This document shows positions 1-6,075 of a DNA stretch of 6,465 nt, one piece after another. A program made the translations under genes and the position numbers. The notes beneath the pieces are model-generated. The model did no database searches, was not told the DNA's origin, and saw nothing but the letters and a program-made list of their open reading frames with translations. Source of the DNA: Candidatus Parcubacteria bacterium (GTDB lineage Bacteria > Patescibacteriota > Minisyncoccia > Minisyncoccales > JAUWXI01); the NCBI GenBank assembly GCA_030616435.1, contig JAUWXI010000019.1, positions 1 to 6,465 of the forward strand, in the 5' to 3' direction. Each line of letters starts with the position of its first letter. Positions within the stretch are counted from its first letter, which is position 1.

Positions 1-909
1 TTCAACTACTAAAACTTTTTTCAGTCTGCCAGTGGGCGGATTTAAAAATCTTTTAATTTTCTCTTTTGGTAAAGGATAAAAAAAGCCCAGCTTCAAAACC
101 GGGATTTTTAAATTGAGTTCTTTTAAAGCTTCCATTACATATAAATGAGAAACCCCCGAAGCAATTATGCCAATTCCCGAGGCTAAGCCTCGGGACATTA
201 CGTTAATTTTGGATTTTTCGGAAATCTCCTTTTTTATTTTCCTGATTTTTGCAAAAAGTTCTTTTTTCATTTCAAGAACTCTTAGTGGCATTGTGACAAA
301 CTGATGCGGATCTTTGATGAATCTTCCTTTTCTTTGGCCTCGGACAATCTTTCCAAGTTTAACAATCCCACCTTGCAAAGCTACTCTTGTGGTTTCTCGA
401 ATCATCACTGGGATTTTATATTTTTCTGAAAGTTCAAAAGCAAATTTTGTAAAATCTTTACATTCCTGGGGAGTGGCGGGAGTTAAAGTTGGAATATGAG
501 CTAAATGGCTATAAGCTCTGGAATCTTGCTCTGATTGGGCAGAGCTTGAGCAACCTGGGTCATCAGCAACTAAAATTACCATCCCTCCCTTAACTCCAGA
601 ATAAACTAAGGGTATTAAAAAATCTGAAGCCACATTCAATCCAAAATGTTTCATTGCTACCAAAGACCTTAAACCACAGAAACTGGCTCCTGCTGCAGCC
701 TCCAGAGCTACTTTTTCATTAGTTGAATATTCAAAGTAAACTCCAATTTTCCCTCCAATTTTTGAAAAAGTATCTCCAACCTCAGAAGCTGGAGTGCCAG
801 GATATGTAGAAACAAATTGAACGCCTGATTCCAAAGCTCCTCTAACAATAGCTTCATTACCTAAAAGAATTATTTTTTTGCCAGGTTTTTTTAATAAAAT
901 TTCTTCCAT
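1..909 (-). CDS. iorA: Indolepyruvate:ferredoxin oxidoreductase, alpha subunit (N-terminal 303 aa, cut by left window edge)
   Basis: The reading frame is open from ATG at 909 to the window edge, so the C-terminal half, where the TPP-binding and ferredoxin-type Fe-S domains of this family lie, is not visible. What is seen: LGNEAIVRGALESGV near residues 16-30, STYPGTPASEV at 34-44, NEKVALEAAAGAS at 64-76, MKHFGLNVASD at 86-96, VADDPG at 114-119, SEQDSR at 126-131 and MIRETTRV at 169-176. This is the characteristic order of the IorA pyrimidine-binding domain. GIIASGVSHLYVMEAL (247-262) and KVLVVE (298-303) fit the following transketolase C-terminal-like domain. The family oxidatively decarboxylates indolepyruvate and related aryl-pyruvates to acyl-CoA in the cytoplasm, reducing ferredoxin, in complex with IorB. 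The start is firm: the glmS stop TAA lies in the same frame, one codon upstream. No Shine-Dalgarno is evident, so translation probably depends on coupling to glmS. A related 2-oxoacid oxidoreductase specificity cannot be excluded. Confidence 0.93.
   Translation of the reverse strand, partial: MEEILLKKPGKKIILLGNEAIVRGALESGVQFVSTYPGTPASEVGDTFSKIGGKIGVYFEYSTNEKVALEAAAGASFCGLRSLVAMKHFGLNVASDFLIPLVYSGVKGGMVILVADDPGCSSSAQSEQDSRAYSHLAHIPTLTPATPQECKDFTKFAFELSEKYKIPVMIRETTRVALQGGIVKLGKIVRGQRKGRFIKDPHQFVTMPLRVLEMKKELFAKIRKIKKEISEKSKINVMSRGLASGIGIIASGVSHLYVMEALKELNLKIPVLKLGFFYPLPKEKIKRFLNPPTGRLKKVLVVE
175..195. repeat. Perfect GC-rich palindrome inside iorA
   Basis: The arm TCCCGAGGCT (175-184) and its exact reverse complement AGCCTCGGGA (186-195) flank a single central base at 185. 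In RNA the central bases would form the loop, leaving a stem of about 8 G+C-rich base pairs. It is markedly richer in G+C than its surroundings and lies in frame in iorA, encoding residues S239 to G245 (SRGLASG). It falls in the linker between the pyrimidine-binding domain and the next domain, a variable part of the protein. No T-run follows on either strand, so it is not a Rho-independent terminator. Whether it is a dispersed palindromic element or a chance feature cannot be told from one copy. Confidence 0.8.
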
Positions 910-912
910 AAA

Positions 913-2745
913 TTATTCTACGGTGACACTTTTTGCTAAGTTGCGGGGTTTATCAGGATCACAACCCCTTAACACTCCCATATAATAAGCGAAAAGTTGA
1001 AGGGGAACAAGGGTTAAAATAGGATTTAAGGGTTCTAGAGTTTTTGGAATATAGATTACGTCATTCACCAACTCTTTAATAGCTCTGTCACCTTGGCTGG
1101 CAATGGCAATTATTTTTCCTGATCTTGCCTTTATCTCTTCAATATTGGAAATCGTTTTTTCATAAACAGAATCTGAAGGACAGACAGCTACGGTGGGAAA
1201 ATTTTTATCAATCAATGCAATTGGGCCGTGCTTCATTTCCCCGGCACCATAACCTTCAGCATGAACATAAGAAATTTCTTTCAACTTCAAAGCTCCCTCT
1301 AAAGCAATTGGAAAATTATATTTTCGGCCAATAAACAAGAAATTTTCAAAATCTTTGTATTTTTTAGCCAGCTTTTCAACTTGAGAGGCTCCCTTTAAAA
1401 TAGTTTTAATTTTTTGAGGAACTACCTTTAGTTCTCGAATAATTTTTTGGCCAGCTACTTTTGATAGATGGCGCTGTCGAGCCAAAAACAAGCTTAAAAG
1501 TGAAAATACCACTAATTGAGAGATAAATGTCTTGGTAGAGGCTACGCCAATTTCTAAACCCGCATGATTGTAAATACCGACATCTGTCTCTCTGGCCAGA
1601 GAAGAACCTACTATATTTACCACTCCCAGCGTTAAATTTCCTCTCTTTTTAACTTTTCGCAGAGCTGCTAAGGTATCGGCTGTTTCACCAGACTGAGAAA
1701 TAAATAAGTAGGCAGTATTTTTATCAAATGGTTGTTTTTTGTAGCGGAATTCGGAAGCATATTCAACCCTTGTTGGAATTTGAGCATATTCTTGAAGTAA
1801 ATATTCACCAACTAAACTGGAAAAATAAGAACTGCCACAAGCACAAATAATTAACCTTTTAATATCTTTCATTTTATCACTTATCCCTTCTAATCCTCCT
1901 AATCTAACCTGACCTTCTTTTAAAACTAATCTCCCTCGTAAAGCATTTTCCACTACTTCTGGAGCCTCAAAAATCTCCTTTAACATAAAATGGGGGAAGT
2001 TCCCTTTTTGAACTTCTTCAATATCCCATTCCATTTTTTCAATGGTTTTTTTAATAATTTTTTGATTAAAATCAATAACACGACATTCAGATGGAGTCAA
2101 AACTGCTATTTCCCCATCATTAAGGTAGATTATCTTTTTTGTAAAACCAGCAATTGCTGCTTTATCTGAAGCTACAATATTCTCTCCTTCTCCTATACCA
2201 ATTAAAACAGGGGAGGAATTTCTAGCAGCAACAATTTTCCCTGGATCATCTTTTGAAATAATAGCTAATCCATATGTCCCCCTAACAAATTTAAGAGCTT
2301 TTTGAACCGCTCTTTCTAAATTCCCATTAAAAAATTTTTCAATTAAATGAGTAATTACTTCGGTGTCGGTCTCAGAAGAAAACCGATGTCCCTCTTTCAT
2401 CAATTTTTCCTTCAAAATCTTATAATTTTCAATAATTCCATTGTGAACTAAAAAGATATTCTTCTGGCAATCAGAATGAGGGTGAGCATTAGTCTTTGTG
2501 ACTGCCCCGTGAGTAGCCCAGCGGGTGTGAAGAATGAAAGGGTTTCCCTTAACTCTTTTTTTAGAGAACTCTTTTTCTAAGTTTGATATTTTACCTACTG
2601 TTTTTAAAACAAAGATTTTTTTCTTCTTGGAATTTAAAACCGCCATTCCTGCTGAGTCATAGCCTCGATATTCTAACTTCTTTAAAGCCTCAAGGCCAAT
2701 TTTAGGATTATGATTCTTGCCAATGTAACCAACAATACCACACAT
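913..2745 (-). CDS. glmS: Glutamine--fructose-6-phosphate aminotransferase (isomerizing), GlmS
   Basis: This enzyme converts fructose-6-phosphate plus glutamine to glucosamine-6-phosphate plus glutamate, the entry step to UDP-GlcNAc for peptidoglycan and other glycans; it is cytoplasmic. At 610 residues it is full length for the family. The N-terminal class II glutamine amidotransferase domain (about 2-215) starts MCGIVGYIG, with nucleophile Cys2 exposed after Met removal, then HTRWATHG (73-80), HNG (101-103) and the glutamine-binding TD pair at 126-127. The first SIS domain (about 285-415) has CGSSY (303-307), SQSGET (350-355) and ASTKTF (402-407). The second (about 455-590) has ALEGALKLKEISYVHAEGY (481-499) and GEMKHGPIALI (502-512), with E490 and H506 at expected catalytic places. 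It ends in the conserved tail NLAKSVTVE carrying K605. ATG lies 5 bases after the leuS stop, with no Shine-Dalgarno. There is no room for a glmS ribozyme upstream. The reading frame is intact. Confidence 0.98.
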   Translation of the reverse strand: MCGIVGYIGKNHNPKIGLEALKKLEYRGYDSAGMAVLNSKKKKIFVLKTVGKISNLEKEFSKKRVKGNPFILHTRWATHGAVTKTNAHPHSDCQKNIFLVHNGIIENYKILKEKLMKEGHRFSSETDTEVITHLIEKFFNGNLERAVQKALKFVRGTYGLAIISKDDPGKIVAARNSSPVLIGIGEGENIVASDKAAIAGFTKKIIYLNDGEIAVLTPSECRVIDFNQKIIKKTIEKMEWDIEEVQKGNFPHFMLKEIFEAPEVVENALRGRLVLKEGQVRLGGLEGISDKMKDIKRLIICACGSSYFSSLVGEYLLQEYAQIPTRVEYASEFRYKKQPFDKNTAYLFISQSGETADTLAALRKVKKRGNLTLGVVNIVGSSLARETDVGIYNHAGLEIGVASTKTFISQLVVFSLLSLFLARQRHLSKVAGQKIIRELKVVPQKIKTILKGASQVEKLAKKYKDFENFLFIGRKYNFPIALEGALKLKEISYVHAEGYGAGEMKHGPIALIDKNFPTVAVCPSDSVYEKTISNIEEIKARSGKIIAIASQGDRAIKELVNDVIYIPKTLEPLNPILTLVPLQLFAYYMGVLRGCDPDKPRNLAKSVTVE

Positions 2746-2750
2746 AAAAC

Positions 2751-5225
2751 TTAGAGAACGATATTAATTAGTTTTTCTGGAACAAATATTATTTTTTTAA
2801 TTTTTTCTCCTTTTATCCGCTTTTGAATTTTTAGAGAAGATAGAGCAGTTTCTTTTGCTTTTTTTTCAGAAATACCTGCTTCAACCCCAATTTTATCTCT
2901 CACTTTTCCATTAATCTGAATGATCAATATGATCTTTTCCTCTTTTATTAATTCTGAATCATATTCTGGCCAAGATTGTTTGTGAATAGAGAACTCTTCT
3001 CTAAGCTTTTCCCAAAGCTCTTCTGTAATATAAGGAGCAAAAGGAGCTAAAACCTTTAAGACATTCACCAAATCATTTTTTGAAATTCTCTTACCCTTAA
3101 CTTCGTTTAAAAATTTCATCAATTTTGCTACTGCTGTATTGAATTTAAAATTATCAATATCCTCTCCCACTTCTTTAATTAAGCGATTGACTAAAATCTT
3201 AATCTCTTTTTCGCTCTCTTTATTTTTCCTTTCTATCTGAGATAGGGCCCAACCCCAAAACCTTTCCAAAAACCTCCTCACCCCTTTAATTCCCGTTGTA
3301 CTCCAAGGGAAAGTACCGTTGTAAGGACCCAAGAACATTAAGTAGATCCTTAGGGCATCCATTCCAAGATCTTTTACATCTTCTGGAGTAATCACATTAC
3401 CTCTTGATTTTGACATTTTGTGGCCATTCTCTCCTAAAACCAGGCCATGGGTCTTGCGTTTCAAATAAGGTTCTTTTCCGGGTGCTACTCCAATATCGTT
3501 TAAGAATTTGTGCCAAAATCTTGAATATAAAAGATGCAAGGTTGTGTGTTCTGCTCCTCCTAAATAAATATCAACCGGCATCCAATATTGAAGTTTTTTG
3601 TAATCTGCTAAAGAATGGTCATTTTTTGGATCACAATACCTCAAAAAATACCAAGAAGAACCTGCCCAATTTGGCATAGTATCTGTTTCCCTTAGAGCTT
3701 CACTTCCACAAAAAGGACATTTTGTTTTGACAAAATCTTTAATAGCAGCCAGGGGAGATTTTCCGGTTCCTGTAGGCTCATATTTTTCAACCTCAGGTAA
3801 TTCAACAGGTAATTGATTTTCTGGCACCGGGAACCAACCTGCCAGTCCTTCAGAAATCTTAAATAGAGATTTAAAATTCTTTCCTTCTTCTGTATCCCAA
3901 AAAGTTATTCCTTTTTGAGCGCAATTTTGGCAAAAAATCATTGGAATTGGCTCTCCCCAATAATGCTGTCTCGAAAATATCCAGTCTCTGATGGAGTACT
4001 CAATCCTCTTTCTTGCCAGTCCTTTTTCTTTCAAATCTTCATAAATTTTTTCTTTAGCTTCTTGGAAAAAGAGACCATTGTATTTTCCAGAATTAACTAA
4101 CTTTCCCTCACCTGGATAGGCTTCTTTTTTAATATTACCTCCTGAAATTACTTCCCTTATCTCCAAATTGTGTTTTTTGGCAAATTCCCAGTCTCTTTGA
4201 TCGTGTCCTGGAACGCCCATTATGGCTCCTGTGCCATAAGTCATCACAACAAAATCTGCTACAAAAATGGGGATTTTCTCTCCTGATAAAGGATTTAAAA
4301 TATAAGAGCCTGTGAAAACGCCAGTTTTTTCTCTCGTTTCAGCAATTCTCTCAAGTTCCATCTTTTCTTTAGCTTCTTTAATATATTTTTCAACTTCTTT
4401 TTTGTGTTCAGGTTTTATTAATTCTTTTAGCTGAGGGTGTTCTGGAGCCAAAACAAAAAAGCTAGTCCCAAACAAAGTATCAGGTCTTGTTGTAAAAACT
4501 GGAATAACTCTCTCAGTCTCTGATAAGGGAAAACTTATTTCAATGCCTTCAGAACGACCAATCCAACTCCTTTGGGAAGCAATAACAGATTCTGGAAAAT
4601 CAACCAAGTCCAACTCATCAGCTAATCTATCAGCATAAGCTGTAATTTTTAAAAGCCATTGGGAGAGTTTTTTCTTTGTAGCTTTAGTCCCACACCGCTC
4701 ACATCTACCATCAACAACTTCCTCATTAGCCAAGCCTATTTTACAAGAAGGACACCAGTTAATATCCATTTCTTTTTTGTAGGCTAAACCGTGCTTAAAA
4801 AGTTTTTCAAAAATCCATTGAGTCCATTTATAATAATTAGGATCAGTAGTATTAACTTCTCTATTCCAATTGTAGTCAAAAGCTAATCTTTTCATCTGTT
4901 CTTTGAATCTATCTGTACTTTCCTGGGTTACCACCTTAGGATGAATGCCGGTTTTTAAGGCATAATTTTCAGTTGGTAAACCAAAAGCATCCCAGCCCAT
5001 GGGATAAAGAACGTTTTTGCCTTCCATTCTTTTCTTCCTGGCAAAAATATCCATTAAGGTAAAAGTGAAAGCATGGCCTACATGAAGTCCTTCTCCTGAA
5101 GGGTAGGGAAACTCAACTAAAGCATAAAACTTAGATTTCTTTGAAAAATCAACAGCCTCAACAAGTTTTTCCTTTTCCCAAATCTTCTGCCATTTTTGCT
5201 CAATTTTTTGAGGATTATACATCAT
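2751..5225 (-). CDS. leuS: Leucyl-tRNA synthetase (bacterial type)
   Basis: This is a class I aminoacyl-tRNA synthetase that charges tRNA-Leu in the cytoplasm. At 824 residues it is near the usual bacterial length. The catalytic signature is FPYPSGEGLHVGH (39-51, HIGH motif HVGH at 48-51) and GHKMSKSRGN (601-610, KMSKS at 603-607). A zinc-type insert has CPSC (158-161) and CERC (175-178). The CP1 editing domain (about 222-420) keeps TTRPDTLFG (245-253) and GTGAIMGVPGHDQRDWEFA (331-349), including the aspartates of HDQRD, so proofreading of misactivated amino acids is expected. A second cysteine pair, CPFC (503-506), precedes TDTMPNWAGSSWYFLRY (514-530). The anticodon-binding helical domain and the small C-terminal domain (INGKVRDKIG, then FVPEKLINIV) complete the protein. 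Only ATG 5225 or the adjacent ATG 5222 can be the start, because an in-frame TAA lies at 5237-5235. No Shine-Dalgarno is seen. It is the first gene of the leuS-glmS-iorA operon. Confidence 0.98.
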   Translation of the reverse strand: MMYNPQKIEQKWQKIWEKEKLVEAVDFSKKSKFYALVEFPYPSGEGLHVGHAFTFTLMDIFARKKRMEGKNVLYPMGWDAFGLPTENYALKTGIHPKVVTQESTDRFKEQMKRLAFDYNWNREVNTTDPNYYKWTQWIFEKLFKHGLAYKKEMDINWCPSCKIGLANEEVVDGRCERCGTKATKKKLSQWLLKITAYADRLADELDLVDFPESVIASQRSWIGRSEGIEISFPLSETERVIPVFTTRPDTLFGTSFFVLAPEHPQLKELIKPEHKKEVEKYIKEAKEKMELERIAETREKTGVFTGSYILNPLSGEKIPIFVADFVVMTYGTGAIMGVPGHDQRDWEFAKKHNLEIREVISGGNIKKEAYPGEGKLVNSGKYNGLFFQEAKEKIYEDLKEKGLARKRIEYSIRDWIFSRQHYWGEPIPMIFCQNCAQKGITFWDTEEGKNFKSLFKISEGLAGWFPVPENQLPVELPEVEKYEPTGTGKSPLAAIKDFVKTKCPFCGSEALRETDTMPNWAGSSWYFLRYCDPKNDHSLADYKKLQYWMPVDIYLGGAEHTTLHLLYSRFWHKFLNDIGVAPGKEPYLKRKTHGLVLGENGHKMSKSRGNVITPEDVKDLGMDALRIYLMFLGPYNGTFPWSTTGIKGVRRFLERFWGWALSQIERKNKESEKEIKILVNRLIKEVGEDIDNFKFNTAVAKLMKFLNEVKGKRISKNDLVNVLKVLAPFAPYITEELWEKLREEFSIHKQSWPEYDSELIKEEKIILIIQINGKVRDKIGVEAGISEKKAKETALSSLKIQKRIKGEKIKKIIFVPEKLINIVL

Positions 5226-5236
5226 TTTGATAAGTT

Positions 5237-5265
5237 ATTTTAACTCACTAATTTAGCTCTGTAAA
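5237..5265 (-). promoter_or_regulatory. Candidate proximal leuS promoter, nearly leaderless
   Basis: On the minus strand TTTACA (5265-5260) and TAAAAT (5242-5237) are separated by exactly 17 bases, each matching the sigma70-type consensus at five of six positions. The expected transcription start, about 7 bases past the -10 box, is near 5230, leaving only about 5 bases before the leuS ATG. That fits the absence of a Shine-Dalgarno at leuS. The region is A+T-rich, so a chance match is possible. Confidence 0.4.
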
Positions 5266-5273
5266 CCCAAAAG

Positions 5274-5279
5274 ATTATA
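5274..5279 (-). promoter_or_regulatory. Candidate distal leuS -10 box
   Basis: A perfect TATAAT reads on the minus strand between the HAD terminator and leuS. It would start transcription near 5267 and give a leader of about 40 bases. No convincing -35 box lies 16-18 bases upstream (TACTCT at 17), and there is no extended TG, so it is weaker than the exact -10 match suggests. It may act with, or instead of, the proximal candidate. Confidence 0.3.
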
Positions 5280-5310
5280 TAAATATAAGCAAAGTAAGAG
5301 TACTTCATGT

Positions 5311-5346
5311 AAAAAGCCCATCTAAAACTTTTCGGATGGGCTTTTT
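5311..5346 (-). terminator. Rho-independent terminator after the HAD phosphatase gene
   Basis: A perfect 12-bp stem is formed by 5346-5335 and 5322-5311 around a 12-base loop. The core is GCCCATC/GATGGGC, extended by five A-U pairs, and the 3' arm ends in a run of five T on the minus strand. The first stem base is the last base of the HAD stop codon TGA (5348-5346). The hairpin is symmetrical enough to work in both directions, but no plus-strand gene leads into it. It separates the HAD unit from the leuS operon. Confidence 0.9.
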
Positions 5347-5975
5347 CATTTTAAAACTTTTAAGAGATCCGGGAGTTCCTCCCACTCCTTTATTACCTTT
5401 TCTGCCCCAGCTTCCTTTAGAATCTCCAAAGGTAGAGTATTGGTAATCCCAATTGGGTAAATACCGAAAGATTTTGCCAAAATCATATCATGAGTAGTAT
5501 CACCTACCCAGAAAGAATTTTCACAAAAGTCCTTAAGGTCTTTCCCCGAAAATTCCGCAAATCGAGAAGGGTGCTCCTTTTTCGGTAGAATATCTGCTCC
5601 TAGTATCATCGTAAAACACTGAAGCAATCCTAATCTACTTAGTCGTTCTGCTGTACTGTGTGTTTTCGACACAGTACTTACAAACAACCTCACACCGTTT
5701 TTAGAAAGATCTTCTAAAACCTCTCTTGCGCCTCTATAAATTTTGACTTTCTTTCTGTCTGTAAAATCAGATAGATCAAAAAATAATCTATCCAACCTCA
5801 CGGCCAATTTCTCATAATTTTTCAACAGAGGTAACCTTTGAAACACAGTACAAGAGGAAAGCATGTATAATAAATCAGGATTGTTAAATCGCGAAATTAA
5901 GCCCATTATTTTCCTGAAGAACTCCTTCGAGTTAGCTAAAGTTCCATCCCAATCGAAAATTCCAAACTGCCACAC
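5346..5975 (-). CDS. HAD-superfamily hydrolase (phosphoglycolate phosphatase-like)
   Basis: This is a probable cytoplasmic Mg-dependent phosphatase of the haloacid dehalogenase superfamily, 209 residues. Motif I is FDWDGTLANS (7-16), with nucleophile Asp8 and acid/base Asp10. A small helical cap of about 65 residues follows. Motif II is LFVST (97-101, Ser100), motif III is probably Lys132 or Lys133 in LPKKEHP, and motif IV is WVGDTTHDM (156-164, Asp159 and Asp163). All catalytic positions are present, so an active enzyme is expected. Length and motif order resemble Gph/PpaX-type proteins, but the substrate cannot be read from the sequence, so I give no symbol. The start is GTG at 5975: an in-frame TGA directly precedes it, and the next Met (24) would lose motif I. 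It has its own promoter, ribosome binding site and terminator, so it is probably transcribed alone, with possible read-through from metG. G+C is about 37% by hand count, slightly above the flanking genes. Confidence 0.88.
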   Translation of the reverse strand: MWQFGIFDWDGTLANSKEFFRKIMGLISRFNNPDLLYMLSSCTVFQRLPLLKNYEKLAVRLDRLFFDLSDFTDRKKVKIYRGAREVLEDLSKNGVRLFVSTVSKTHSTAERLSRLGLLQCFTMILGADILPKKEHPSRFAEFSGKDLKDFCENSFWVGDTTHDMILAKSFGIYPIGITNTLPLEILKEAGAEKVIKEWEELPDLLKVLK

Positions 5976-5980
5976 TCATA

Positions 5981-5988
5981 TCACCTTC
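5981..5988 (-). promoter_or_regulatory. Ribosome binding site that fixes the GTG start of the HAD gene
   Basis: GAAGGTGA reads on the minus strand 5 bases before the GTG at 5975, with its GG about 8 bases away. It is a good match to the anti-Shine-Dalgarno complement AAGGAGGTGA. An out-of-frame ATG at 5979-5977 lies between, but that frame does not encode the HAD protein. This site and the preceding in-frame TGA support the GTG start. Confidence 0.8.
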
Positions 5989-6022
5989 TTTCTGAAAATT
6001 AAATTTTTAAATAGCTACAGAT

Positions 6023-6051
6023 ATTTTATAACAAATATGCTCAAAAGTCAA
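6023..6051 (-). promoter_or_regulatory. Strong sigma70-type promoter of the HAD gene
   Basis: On the minus strand TTGACT (6051-6046, five of six matches) is followed after exactly 17 bases by TAAAAT (6028-6023, five of six). An overlapping register gives TGTTATAAA, an extended -10 form, with a 15-base spacer. The predicted start near 6016 leaves a leader of about 41 bases that contains the ribosome binding site. The -35 box begins about 25 bases past the metG stop, in non-coding sequence. Confidence 0.7.
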
Positions 6052-6075
6052 ACTCTTAAATGAATTATTTCCCTC

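Noticed and set aside
314..499. Open frame of 61 codons on the plus strand
   Set aside because: It lies wholly antisense to iorA, whose protein matches its family closely across this stretch. The antisense frame has no recognisable domain or ribosome binding site.
1125..1334. Open frame of 69 codons on the plus strand
   Set aside because: It is antisense to the conserved second SIS domain of glmS and resembles no known protein.
2746..2760. Possible glmS ribozyme upstream of glmS
   Set aside because: Only 5 bases separate leuS from glmS and the preceding sequence codes for the conserved end of LeuRS, so there is no room for the ribozyme.
3404..4100. Two plus-strand open frames (3404-3679 and 3915-4100)
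   Set aside because: Both are antisense to conserved leuS segments, including the KMSKS and post-editing regions, and have no support of their own.
5233..5245. Small AGTTA/TAACT hairpin just upstream of leuS
   Set aside because: It has only five A+T-rich pairs around a 3-base loop, too weak to support a regulatory call. The leader also has none of the conserved elements of a T-box riboswitch.
5653..5677. Inverted repeat with 9-base arms and a 7-base loop in the HAD gene (encoding the motif II region)
   Set aside because: About one such repeat per few kilobases to tens of kilobases is expected by chance over a range of loop sizes. It has no T-run and the coding sequence explains it.
5863..6063. 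Plus-strand open frame of 66 codons over the HAD start and promoter
   Set aside because: It is antisense to HAD motif I and runs through the HAD promoter. Its translation is low-complexity and shows no domain.
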